64,000 nucleotides of DNA from Delta-02 sp964513565 (GTDB taxonomy: Bacteria > Desulfobacterota > Syntrophorhabdia > Syntrophorhabdales > Syntrophorhabdaceae): assembly GCA_964513565.1 (NCBI GenBank), contig CAZENE010000012.1, positions 1-64,000 of the forward strand, in the 5' to 3' direction. The notes beneath the pieces were generated by a model, which had not been told where the DNA came from, made no database searches, and saw only the letters and a program-made list of their open reading frames with translations. This document shows, in pieces, positions 53,567-61,633 of the stretch (position 1 is its first letter; every line of letters begins with the position of its first letter). The position numbers were made by a program, and so were the translations under genes.

Positions 53567-55045
53567 ATGCTCGAGGGAACCAGGGTGCTCGTCGTCGATG
53601 ATAATCCCGATGTCATAACAGTCCTTTCCGATTTTCTGGAATTTAACGGTTGCGAGATCTCGAAGGCCGCCTGCGGAAAAGAAGCCCTTGATGTCCTGCA
53701 GAAAACGGATGTCGAGGTGGTCATTCTTGATGTCCAGCTTCCAGATGTTAACGGCATTACCCTAATCGATACCATCAAGGTGGACAAGCCTACCACGGCC
53801 GTGGTCATGGCAACCGGTTATTATGATCCTGATTTTGTGATCGATGCCATGAAGAAGGGTGCTTCCGATTTTCTTCTCAAGCCGCTCGAATTTGATAAGC
53901 TGCTCCTGGTTATGATGCGCGTCATCCGGGAGAGGAACTTGCTTATCGAGAAGGAAAACATAATGGCTAACCTTGAGGACAAAAGGAAGATCGAGCATTT
54001 GAACAGGGCATTGCAAAAGAAGATCAAAGAGTTGACGACGATGTACCATATATCGAATAAATTTAATTCAATAAATATCTTTGAAGATGTTTATGAAAAG
54101 ATGATCCAGATCGTCGGCGAAACACTGGACGTCCGTTCATGCGGATACTACGTTTCGGATCCGGATACAGGCGAACTCGTACTGTATACCGGGCATATGA
54201 AAGACGGTGCATCACCCGGCCCTGATTGGGAACGGATCAGCATTCCGGCGGAATTCAAAAATGACGACCGCTGCGCACGAAAGCATATCGTCCGGGGTAG
54301 CAAGATATATCTTCCGCTTATCATTCAGGGGGAACCTATAGGTTTCATCATGACAGAGGCAAAGCGCAATGGCGTTAGGTCTCCGAAATTGCTTGAGAAC
54401 GATATATTTTTCCTGCGGCTGATCGCGGAGAAGGCATCGACACAGATCGAGAACAGGATGCTGTATGAAAGTCTTTTCGAGAATATCCTTCATACGTTGC
54501 GGTCCTTGATCATTGCGATCAATAAAAGGGATTTTTACACTGACGGACACTGCAAAAGGGTGACAAACCTTAGCCTCATGCTTGGAGAGCGCCTGAGAAT
54601 AAGTGATTACGAAAAGGATGTTATAAGGGTCGTCTGTCCCGTTCATGACCTCGGAAAGATCGGCATTCCTGACAGCATACTGCTGAAACCCGAAAGACTG
54701 ACCGATGATGAATATTCCATCATGAAAAGCCATTCGGAATACGGGGAGGAGATCATGAGCCGTTTTGAAATACTGGCCAAGGAAGCGAAAATCATACGCC
54801 ATCATCATGAGCGCTATGATGGGCACGGATATCCGGATCATCTTGCTGGGGATGAAATACCCGTATGTTCAAGGATAATTGCGGTATGCGATGCATATGA
54901 TGCGATGGTGACGGACCGTCCTTATCGCAATGGAATGAGGGCAGACGCTATAATTACGGAGATGACCCGTTGCAGCGGCAGTCAGTTCGATCCTGCGATA
55001 ACGCAGGTTTTTACCCAGATAATCCGGGACGGTTATGAGTGCTGA
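53567..55045 (+). CDS. Response regulator with GAF and HD-GYP c-di-GMP phosphodiesterase domains
   Basis: 492 residues: receiver (about 1-120; VVILDVQLPDVNG), coiled linker, GAF-like sensor (about 160-300), HD-GYP (about 310-490). Catalytic HDLGKIGIPD (about 361), HHERYDGHGYPDHLAGDEIP (about 410-430) and VCDAYDAMVTDRPYR are intact, so it should hydrolyse c-di-GMP. Next to a PilZ receptor and the motor genes, so lowering c-di-GMP would favour swimming. GGGAG precedes ATG. Overlaps the PilZ gene by 11 bases. Confidence 0.95.
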   Translation: MLEGTRVLVVDDNPDVITVLSDFLEFNGCEISKAACGKEALDVLQKTDVEVVILDVQLPDVNGITLIDTIKVDKPTTAVVMATGYYDPDFVIDAMKKGASDFLLKPLEFDKLLLVMMRVIRERNLLIEKENIMANLEDKRKIEHLNRALQKKIKELTTMYHISNKFNSINIFEDVYEKMIQIVGETLDVRSCGYYVSDPDTGELVLYTGHMKDGASPGPDWERISIPAEFKNDDRCARKHIVRGSKIYLPLIIQGEPIGFIMTEAKRNGVRSPKLLENDIFFLRLIAEKASTQIENRMLYESLFENILHTLRSLIIAINKRDFYTDGHCKRVTNLSLMLGERLRISDYEKDVIRVVCPVHDLGKIGIPDSILLKPERLTDDEYSIMKSHSEYGEEIMSRFEILAKEAKIIRHHHERYDGHGYPDHLAGDEIPVCSRIIAVCDAYDAMVTDRPYRNGMRADAIITEMTRCSGSQFDPAITQVFTQIIRDGYEC

Positions 55046-55613
55046 CGGCGAAAGAAGGGAATACTTCAGGATACACGACCGCGTCCCCGTGGAATTCCGG
55101 GTCATCAGCCGCGAGGAGTTCATAGAGTTGCAGGACAGTATCTGCTACAACTCGACACAGGTCGTAGACCGTCTCCATGAACTCTATTTTATCGAGGCGC
55201 GCACAGACGTCCAGGATGAGAACAATCATGTTTTGAGCTATATGCAGATGATCAACCGGAAACTTGACATGATCATTGAAATTCTAGGAAAAACCCCGAT
55301 TTCAGGGAATTACACCAGAATTCATACGGATGTGACGATAAGCGGATCGGGGATACAGTTTACGTGCAGCCCATCTCTTTCGGAAGGTGAATTTGTTGAG
55401 CTTAAATTGATCATCCCCGTGTTCCCCTATCCGAAGATAACGTCGCTGAGCCAGGTTGTGCGGACCGAAAAAGATAATGATGACCCCGGCACCCGGCAAA
55501 AAACCGCCTTCAAGTTTGTTGTGATCAATCCAAAGGACCAGGATATCCTAATAAATTATATTTTTTTGAAAGAGCGTGAATATCTGCGTCAGAAAAAAGA
55601 AACGGCGAGTTGA
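55035..55613 (+). CDS. PilZ-domain protein (c-di-GMP receptor)
   Basis: 192 residues. The PilZ-type RxxxR motif occurs at the very N-terminus (ERREYFRIHDRVPVEF), with a helical insert (about 30-85) before the barrel; DVTISGSGIQFTCSPSL supplies the (D/N)xSxxG motif. Resembles YcgR-type brakes or other PilZ proteins acting on the stator. Lies seven bases before motA. Confidence 0.88.
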   Translation: MSADGERREYFRIHDRVPVEFRVISREEFIELQDSICYNSTQVVDRLHELYFIEARTDVQDENNHVLSYMQMINRKLDMIIEILGKTPISGNYTRIHTDVTISGSGIQFTCSPSLSEGEFVELKLIIPVFPYPKITSLSQVVRTEKDNDDPGTRQKTAFKFVVINPKDQDILINYIFLKEREYLRQKKETAS

Positions 55614-55619
55614 TGAACT

Positions 55620-56387
55620 ATGGATATTGCCACAATACTTGGCCTGGTGGTTGGGATCGGGGCGGTGCTTGTCTCCTTCCTCATGGAAGGAGGGCACCTC
55701 TCTGCGCTCATACAGGTACCGGCAATGGTGCTCGTCATTTTCGGGACATTTGGCGCGGCAACTGTGACCACATCTGTTAAACAGCTGACCAATCTGCCGA
55801 GCCTGATGAAGGTGGCGTTTTTTGAAAAAAAAATGGATTCTCCCAGGCTTATCGATCTGCTCTTTGAGCTCTCACAAAAAGCGCGCAAAAACGGTCTATT
55901 GAGCCTTGAAAAAGACCTTGACTCGATCCAGGAGCCGTTTTTGCGCAAGGCCATCCAACTGGCTATAGATGGGTTCGAAACCAACAAGATACGCGAGATC
56001 CTCGAAATAGAAATGGCATATATCGAGGAGCGCCATAAGGCGGGCGCAAACTTCTTCAGTAAACTTGGCGGGTTTTCGCCGACGCTTGGCATCATGGGCA
56101 CGGTCCTCGGGCTTATCCACGCGCTCGGAAATATGGAAAACAGCTCAAATATGGCATCCGCTATTGCAAGCGCATTTATTGCAACCCTGTGGGGTGTCGC
56201 CATGGCAAACCTCATTTACCTTCCCCTGTCTGATAAGCTCAAGCAGAAGCATCAGGATGAAGCCCAGTACCTGGAGATAATAACAGAAGGCGCCATATCG
56301 CTTGCGATGGGTGATAATCCCAGGGTCATCCGCATGAAGCTCGTCTCGTTTCTCCTGCCTGACAAGCGTTCGGAGGCAATGAAATGA
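55620..56387 (+). CDS. motA: Flagellar motor stator protein MotA
   Basis: 255 residues with four membrane helices. MDIATILGLVVGIGAVLVSF start; the cytoplasmic loop and GGFSPTLGIMGTVLGLIHAL (proline-bearing helix 3) and IASAFIATLWGVAMANLIYL (helix 4) are family marks. Forms the ion channel with MotB. Overlaps motB by four bases. Confidence 0.95.
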   Translation: MDIATILGLVVGIGAVLVSFLMEGGHLSALIQVPAMVLVIFGTFGAATVTTSVKQLTNLPSLMKVAFFEKKMDSPRLIDLLFELSQKARKNGLLSLEKDLDSIQEPFLRKAIQLAIDGFETNKIREILEIEMAYIEERHKAGANFFSKLGGFSPTLGIMGTVLGLIHALGNMENSSNMASAIASAFIATLWGVAMANLIYLPLSDKLKQKHQDEAQYLEIITEGAISLAMGDNPRVIRMKLVSFLLPDKRSEAMK

Positions 56388-57112
56388 GGCGAAAGAGAAG
56401 ACCTGAAGAACACGATAATCTTGAACGCTGGCTTATCACGTACGCCGACCTCATAACCCTGCTCCTCGCCTTCTTTATCATGATGTATACCTTCTCAAAG
56501 CAGGACAGCGAAAAATACCGCGAGGTGACAGGGCATCTCAGAACTATATTCACGGGCGGTCCTGCCGTCGCGTCACACGGCAACAAGGCGGGTTCGGCCC
56601 CTTTCGATGTATCTTTTATGGCCCCCGGTTCCACCAGGGAGGTGAAGAGAAAGCTTGAACAGGAAATAAGCAGGATTGGGTCAAACGGGATTGCCAGACA
56701 GAAGAAGATATCTGTGGCAAACGATCAACGCGGCATAGTCGTACAAATTCTCGACGAAGCTTTTTTCGATCCGGGGAAGGCCGACCTCAAAGAGGGCGCA
56801 AAAAAGACACTAGATCTTATCACGCCGGTTATAAGCGGCCTCAGTAATCCTGTGAGGGTGGAAGGCCATACTGACAATGTCCCGATCTCTACAGGTGAAT
56901 TCAGGTCCAACTGGGAACTCTCGGCGCGGCGGGCAACCGAAGTCGTACGTTACCTTATCGAAAGACATAACCTGTCACCGGGGAGAGTATCGGCGGTTGG
57001 ATATGCTGAATATCATCCTGTTGCCCCGAATGATACGGCCGAGAATCGTTCCCGAAACCGCAGAATAGAAATAATCTTACTAATGGGCGATAGGCAATCG
57101 GCGATGAGATAA
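56384..57112 (+). CDS. motB: Flagellar motor stator protein MotB
   Basis: 242 residues. One membrane helix with the ion-binding aspartate (Asp22 in ITYADLITLLLAFFIMMYTF), a plug/linker region, and an OmpA peptidoglycan-binding domain (VRVEGHTDNVPI, NWELSARRATEVVRYLIERH, RNRRIEI). The last eight codons (LMGDRQSAMR) and stop fall inside a heptad repeat hairpin, which may have replaced the original C-terminus. Ion (H+ or Na+) not assigned. Confidence 0.95.
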   Translation: MRRKRRPEEHDNLERWLITYADLITLLLAFFIMMYTFSKQDSEKYREVTGHLRTIFTGGPAVASHGNKAGSAPFDVSFMAPGSTREVKRKLEQEISRIGSNGIARQKKISVANDQRGIVVQILDEAFFDPGKADLKEGAKKTLDLITPVISGLSNPVRVEGHTDNVPISTGEFRSNWELSARRATEVVRYLIERHNLSPGRVSAVGYAEYHPVAPNDTAENRSRNRRIEIILLMGDRQSAMR

Positions 57113-57138
57113 AATATCCTATCGCCTGCCGCCTTATA
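57086..57138. repeat. Inverted heptad arrays forming a hairpin across the motB stop codon
   Basis: Left units GGCGATA, GGCAATC, GGCGATG (57086-57106); right units CCTATCG, CCTGCCG, CCTTATA (57118-57138). Perfect 9-bp arms GGCGATAGG/CCTATCGCC (57086-57094, 57118-57126). The motB TAA is at 57110-57112 in the loop. Not followed by a T run. Confidence 0.7.
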
Positions 57139-57201
57139 AATTATTAGTCAAATTACAATAAAATACGCCATTTTAATATTTTTCAAAAACAAAAAAAATT
57201 C

Positions 57202-57231
57202 TTGCATATTTCGTAAATAGGGGAGTATAAA
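57202..57231 (+). promoter_or_regulatory. Sigma-70 promoter of the HU gene
   Basis: TTGCAT (57202-57207), 18-bp spacer, TATAAA (57226-57231). The preceding 30 bases are A/T-rich and may act as an UP element. Leader about 55 bases. Confidence 0.7.
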
Positions 57232-57293
57232 CTATTTAGACGGTGGTCGAGGTGTAAACCCGTGTTAAACACTAATCTAAAGGAGGGGTATGT

Positions 57294-57563
57294 ATGACGA
57301 AGGCGGAATTGATTAGTAAAATGGCAGCAGGCTCAAAGATGTCCAAAGCCGCTGCAGGCAAGGCCTTGGAAGCTTTTCTTGATGGTGTGAAGGCAGCTCT
57401 CAAGAAAGATGAACGCGTAACGCTCGTTGGATTTGGCACGTTTTCAGTTTCAAAGAGGAAAGCACGTAAAGGAAGAAACCCCAGAACGGGCAAAGAGATC
57501 AAGATCCCTTCACGGAAAGTCCCGAAATTTACGGCCGGAAAAGCACTCAAGGACGCCATCTAA
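57294..57563 (+). CDS. HU/IHF family DNA-binding protein
   Basis: 89 residues. MTKAELISKMAAGSKMSKAA then FLDGVKAALKKDERVTLVGF and the arm RKARKGRNPRTGKEIKIPSR are classic HU. Bends and compacts DNA as a dimer. AAAGGAGGGG lies upstream; a strong promoter and a terminator make it a single-gene unit. Confidence 0.97.
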   Translation: MTKAELISKMAAGSKMSKAAAGKALEAFLDGVKAALKKDERVTLVGFGTFSVSKRKARKGRNPRTGKEIKIPSRKVPKFTAGKALKDAI

Positions 57564-57590
57564 TCACAATTTCGAGTTAATTTAATATCA

Positions 57591-57615
57591 CGCCCCCTTG
57601 AAAGAGGGGGCGTTT
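57591..57615. terminator. Bidirectional terminator between HU and hemC
   Basis: Perfect 8-bp stem CGCCCCCT/AGGGGGCG with a 6-base loop; TTT follows on the plus strand and an A/T-rich tract on the other side serves the convergent hemC transcript. Confidence 0.85.
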
Positions 57616-57625
57616 CAGCGCCGGG

Positions 57626-58525
57626 TTAAATGCCGTGGAGTACATCGATGGCTCGGGATATGAGAGCCTCCCGGTCGGTCAGGGGGGCGGAAAGGGACTC
57701 GTGGACGAGGATTTCCCCCTGCTCGCTGCCGAGGGAGAGGTTAAGATAGATACGGTCATCTTCGATCCGGGCATAGATGCCGAGCGGGATGCTGCATCCT
57801 CCTCCGAAAGCGGTCTGAATGGCGCGTTCGATGGAGATTTCGTTACAGGTTCTCTCATCATTGACAGGCCGGACGAGTTCCGTCGCGTCGTCATCGCTCC
57901 TCATCTCGATCCCGATCGCGCCCTGTCCCGCGATGGGCACCATGATGGATGCCGGGATGATCTGTGTGATCACATTATCAAGTCCGAGGCGGCGGATGCC
58001 GGCAGCGGCGAGAATGATGCCGTCCAGGTTCTCGGTATGTATCTTTCTTATGCGTGTATCGACGTTGCCCCTGATCGGAACGATATCTATACCCGGCCGG
58101 TGTTTCACGATCTGGGCCTTTCGGCGCAGACTCCCGGTGCCGACGCGGCAGCCAGGGCCAAGCTCGTCAATACTTTTCAGGCGTGATGATATGAAGACGT
58201 CCCTCGGGTCTTCGCGCTTAAGGAAGCCGCCGATGACGAGGCCCGGCGCAAGGTCGGCCGGGAGGTCCTTGGTGCTGTGCACCGCGAGGTCTATAGAACC
58301 CTGTTGAAGCTCCTCCTCGATCTCCTTGACAAAGACGCCTTTGCCGCCTATTACGGCAAGCGGTTTCTCCCACACCGTATCGCCGGTGGTTTTGATGATC
58401 CTTGCCTCGAAACTATGCCCGGGATTTGCCCCGATCAGCGCATCTATCACAATGCGGGTTTGCGCAAGCGCTAATCTAGACCCTCTCGTCCCCACTATCC
58501 AGGTTGTTCTCATCTTTGTCCTCAA
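57626..58525 (-). CDS. hemC: Porphobilinogen deaminase (hydroxymethylbilane synthase)
   Basis: 299 residues. Joins four porphobilinogens to hydroxymethylbilane in tetrapyrrole synthesis. Marks: GTRGSRLALAQT, DLAVHSTKDLP, RVGTGSLRRKAQ, IRGNVDTRIRK and the dipyrromethane-cofactor Cys244 in GGGCSIPLG. Overlaps the end of hemA; Met5 (58513) is an alternative start. Confidence 0.97.
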   Translation of the reverse strand: MRTKMRTTWIVGTRGSRLALAQTRIVIDALIGANPGHSFEARIIKTTGDTVWEKPLAVIGGKGVFVKEIEEELQQGSIDLAVHSTKDLPADLAPGLVIGGFLKREDPRDVFISSRLKSIDELGPGCRVGTGSLRRKAQIVKHRPGIDIVPIRGNVDTRIRKIHTENLDGIILAAAGIRRLGLDNVITQIIPASIMVPIAGQGAIGIEMRSDDDATELVRPVNDERTCNEISIERAIQTAFGGGCSIPLGIYARIEDDRIYLNLSLGSEQGEILVHESLSAPLTDREALISRAIDVLHGI

Positions 58526-59774
58526 ATTGGAACAATTTTTTCAATGTGTCGAATACCATGGGATCCTGGCTTTTTTTCAGCAGGGCCAGGTATGGATGAA
58601 CGAGCTTGTTCATAATCGAACGCGTCATAGAGTCTATCGCATTCGCAAGTTCGGGGTCGTTATTCGACAGGCGGGCCAGTGCCTTTTTCATCTCGCTGAC
58701 CCTGATGTTATCGGCAGTTGCCATGATATGGCCGATAAGCGGGTTCATATCCACCTTTTCAAGCCAATCTGAAAACTTTGCCGCTTCATCTTCTATGATA
58801 AGATGGGCCTTTTCCGATTCCCTCACCCGGTTGGAAAGGTGCTTTTGAGATAATTCCTTGAGATCATCGATATCATACAAATATACATTGTCCATATCAT
58901 TGACGGCAGGGTCGACATCCCGGGGGACTGCTATGTCTATGAAAAATAAAGGACGGTTCCTGCGTTTTTTCATTGCCAGATGGACCATATCCAGGGTGAT
59001 GAGAGGTACTTCCGACCCGGTGGACGTCAAGACCACGTCAACCTTCGTAAGAAGCTCGAACAATTCTTCGAACGGCCTCGCCTCTCCGATGATCTCGTCG
59101 GCCAGTCTGTGGGCTTTCTGATACGTCCTGTTAGTGATGAGAATATCCGAAAGCCCCTCTTTTTGAAAATACTTCAGCGCCGTTTCGCACACTTCACCCG
59201 CGCCGACGACAAGGATCGTCTTTTCCTCAAGGTTCCCGAAGATGTGCCTAGCAAGCTCGACCGCCATTGAACTGATGGAAAGAGGATTATACCCTATCCT
59301 TGTTTCTGTCCGTATACGTTTGGCTACGTTAAAGGTTTTATGAAAGGTTTTGTTGAGAAAAAACCCCGTTGACCGCGCGGACGCGGCAATGCGATAGGCT
59401 TCTTTTACCTGCCCCAATATCTCCGGCTCGCCTATAACCATCGAGTCGAGGCCGGACGCTACGAGAAACAGATGACGAAAAGCCTCTTCGTCCTTAAAAA
59501 TATACATATAACGGTCAAACCAGCTGTCATGGGCCGCAATGGAATCCGCAAGCACCCGGCGGATCTTTTGTACCATTTCGTCGTTGTCATCTCCCGAATA
59601 GTATATCTCCGTCCTGTTGCATGTCGAGACGATGACAGCTTCATTGACGCCCTCCTGCTGTATCCTAGCGAGAAGCCGCGGGATCGAACCCTCCCTGATA
59701 TATAATTTTTCCCTGATCTCGAGCGGAGCCGTATTATGATTGAGTCCTATTATGCCGATTGCCTGTTTTTTCAT
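58476..59774 (-). CDS. hemA: Glutamyl-tRNA reductase
   Basis: 432 residues. First committed enzyme of C5 tetrapyrrole synthesis. IIGLNHNTAPLEIREKL start, catalytic cysteine Cys52 in VSTCNRTEIY, NADPH site VVGAGEVCETALKYF, and the C-terminal dimerisation helices. The start at 59774 (MKKQAIGI) agrees with the family; the upstream extension to 59885 lies in ccsA. Nested in a ccsA-hemA-hemC operon. Confidence 0.97.
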   Translation of the reverse strand: MKKQAIGIIGLNHNTAPLEIREKLYIREGSIPRLLARIQQEGVNEAVIVSTCNRTEIYYSGDDNDEMVQKIRRVLADSIAAHDSWFDRYMYIFKDEEAFRHLFLVASGLDSMVIGEPEILGQVKEAYRIAASARSTGFFLNKTFHKTFNVAKRIRTETRIGYNPLSISSMAVELARHIFGNLEEKTILVVGAGEVCETALKYFQKEGLSDILITNRTYQKAHRLADEIIGEARPFEELFELLTKVDVVLTSTGSEVPLITLDMVHLAMKKRRNRPLFFIDIAVPRDVDPAVNDMDNVYLYDIDDLKELSQKHLSNRVRESEKAHLIIEDEAAKFSDWLEKVDMNPLIGHIMATADNIRVSEMKKALARLSNNDPELANAIDSMTRSIMNKLVHPYLALLKKSQDPMVFDTLKKLFQFEDKDENNLDSGDERV

Positions 59775-59776
59775 AA

Positions 59777-60592
59777 CTATATGTACGTGTGATTGCCTTT
59801 CAAGAGAAAATTTACGCCGAGAAAGGTGAAGACGATCAACCCGAAGCCCAGGATCATCATGTACGCAGTCCGTTTTCCCCGCCATCCGAGAGCGAGCCTG
59901 TTATGGAACAGGATGGCGTATACGATCCAGGTAATAAGCGACCACGTCTCTTTTGGGTCCCATCCCCAGTATGACCCCCAGGCGAAGCCTGCCCAGACCG
60001 AACCCGTTATGATGCCTGCCGTCAAGAACGGGAAGCCCAGCGACATGCACCTGTAATTGATGCTGTCGAGGGTGGAAAGGGAGGGGAATTTTTCCGAAAA
60101 GAAGAACGATCTCTTTTTCTTTATCTCCCGTTCAACCACCAGGTAAATAAGCGAAATAATGAAACCTACTATAAAAATGCTGTTTCCCACAAAGGAAAAG
60201 ATGGTATGGATGGGCAGCCATACGCTTCTTAAAGCCGGAACAAGGGGCCGGATCTCGTTGGGGAAATTAAAGGACATAATGACGATCAGGCTGACGAGCG
60301 GGGCAATAATGCACCCGATCATAGGAACACCGTAAATGCGCCGGATATAAATGAAAAACCCGGCAATGCAAAGGGAAAGAAAGGAGAGTGATTCATAAAG
60401 ATTGGTTATCGGTGTGTAACCTGCCTCAAAATAACGCATCAGGACGCTGGCGAAATGGACAATGAACCCCGTGGTGAGGCCGTAAAACCCCGGTCTTTCC
60501 AAGACGGGCTTGTTGAAAGCGAGACCCAGGGCATATATCAGCGTTGATGCCAGATAGAAGCCGAGGGCCGTATAAACAAGATAGATATTCAT
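59777..60592 (-). CDS. ccsA: Cytochrome c biogenesis protein CcsA/HemX type
   Basis: 271 residues, about eight membrane helices. The heme-handling WWD motif is in WAGFAWGSYWGWDPKETW. Works in System II cytochrome c maturation (with CcsB/ResB) or as HemX modulating HemA; its place just before hemA is the usual HemX-like one. Two bases from hemA and overlapping the siroheme gene by four. Confidence 0.92.
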   Translation of the reverse strand: MNIYLVYTALGFYLASTLIYALGLAFNKPVLERPGFYGLTTGFIVHFASVLMRYFEAGYTPITNLYESLSFLSLCIAGFFIYIRRIYGVPMIGCIIAPLVSLIVIMSFNFPNEIRPLVPALRSVWLPIHTIFSFVGNSIFIVGFIISLIYLVVEREIKKKRSFFFSEKFPSLSTLDSINYRCMSLGFPFLTAGIITGSVWAGFAWGSYWGWDPKETWSLITWIVYAILFHNRLALGWRGKRTAYMMILGFGLIVFTFLGVNFLLKGNHTYI

Positions 60593-61230
60593 GATATCCG
60601 GCTTTTAACGATCCTTTTCATGCCCGCGATACCCTGCCTGACTATCTCTTCCTTACTCATGGTGCTGATCATTTTCATAATATCCCGGCGTAATTTCTTA
60701 TCCGGTACGTGACCCAGGATATATTCCCGTATACTGCCGGTTATCCGGACGTATACGGCGTGATCTTTTACGATGGTGGCTTCGATAGCCTGCCGCATCT
60801 TTTTCGATGCCATCGGGGCGCGTCCCGACGTAGATATCGCGATCGTTATATCACCCTTTTTAACAATGGACGGTACGATAAAATCACATTCTTCCGGCCT
60901 GTCGACAACGTTTACGGGTATCCTTAATGCGGCGGCGTCTTCCCGTACAAGCCGGTTTGTCTCCCGGTCATCCGTGCATGCGAAGATAATGGCGGCGTTA
61001 GCATGGTCACCCGGCCTGTATTTGCGCAGGGTCAGGCTGATCCTGCCGGTATCGGACAGATGAAGCAGTCGCTTTGTTGCTTTGGGGCTGATAACACGGA
61101 CAAAGGAATTGAATCTCAGAAGCATAACGGCCTTCCGTTCGGCTACGGCGCCTCCTCCGATTATGAGGCATTCTTTTCCTGTGATATCGAGGAAAAGCGG
61201 ATAATAGAACCGGTCAGTATCTGATCTCAA
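60589..61230 (-). CDS. Precorrin-2 dehydrogenase / sirohydrochlorin ferrochelatase (CysG N-terminal type)
   Basis: 213 residues. YYPLFLDITGKECLIIGGGA is the NAD-binding start; CDFIVPSIVKKGDITIAIST and the SGRAPMASKKMR region complete the Met8p/SirC pattern. Oxidises precorrin-2 to sirohydrochlorin for siroheme or heme d1/cofactor pathways. The start is taken as TTG 61230, nine bases after AGGTGGG, giving normal family length and a 17-base overlap with the acylphosphatase gene; the frame is open to 61371. Confidence 0.88.
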   Translation of the reverse strand: MRSDTDRFYYPLFLDITGKECLIIGGGAVAERKAVMLLRFNSFVRVISPKATKRLLHLSDTGRISLTLRKYRPGDHANAAIIFACTDDRETNRLVREDAAALRIPVNVVDRPEECDFIVPSIVKKGDITIAISTSGRAPMASKKMRQAIEATIVKDHAVYVRITGSIREYILGHVPDKKLRRDIMKMISTMSKEEIVRQGIAGMKRIVKSRIS

Positions 61231-61489
61231 ATGTCGGGAACCCACCTGTATATTCCTCGAAAGACACATCAGTCCGTTCGACAAAGGCCCCAGAAGGGCC
61301 AGCGTGAGACCAGAGAACCAATTTTTCAACAGCATTTTTGTCGCCTTCGCAGACGATCTCGACACTTCCATCCGGGAGGTTCCTGACCCATCCCGTAACC
61401 CCGAGACCCGCCGCTTCCTGCTGCGTCCGGTACCGGAAGAAAACTCCCTGGACTATCCCGTGAACAATTATATGTGCCCTTGTTTTCAT
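61214..61489 (-). CDS. acyP: Acylphosphatase
   Basis: 91 residues. HGIVQGVFFRYRTQQEAAGL then GVTGWVRNLPDGSVEIVCEG carries the phosphate loop, catalytic Arg and Asn. Hydrolyses acyl phosphates. Overlaps the siroheme gene and heads the minus-strand tetrapyrrole operon. Confidence 0.95.
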   Translation of the reverse strand: MKTRAHIIVHGIVQGVFFRYRTQQEAAGLGVTGWVRNLPDGSVEIVCEGDKNAVEKLVLWSHAGPSGAFVERTDVSFEEYTGGFPTFEIRY

Positions 61490-61548
61490 TTTCGTAAAAA
61501 CCCTGTTATATCAAAGTACTGTCAAACGCCCGTCTATGAACATTCTTA

Positions 61549-61577
61549 TTGTTGGTAGAGGGTTTTTGTATTATACT
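61549..61577 (+). promoter_or_regulatory. Sigma-70 promoter of the CoA-enzyme activase
   Basis: TTGTTG (61549-61554), 17-bp spacer, TATACT (61572-61577). Start point near 61584, 50 bases before the ATG. Confidence 0.6.
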
Positions 61578-61633
61578 TATCACAACATTCACATAAAATC
61601 CAGCCGTGTTGATTATTGAGGGGATAAGATAAT

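Noticed and set aside
53050..53808. 252-codon minus-strand frame across the two response regulators
   Set aside because: Shadow of two genes with conserved receiver motifs.
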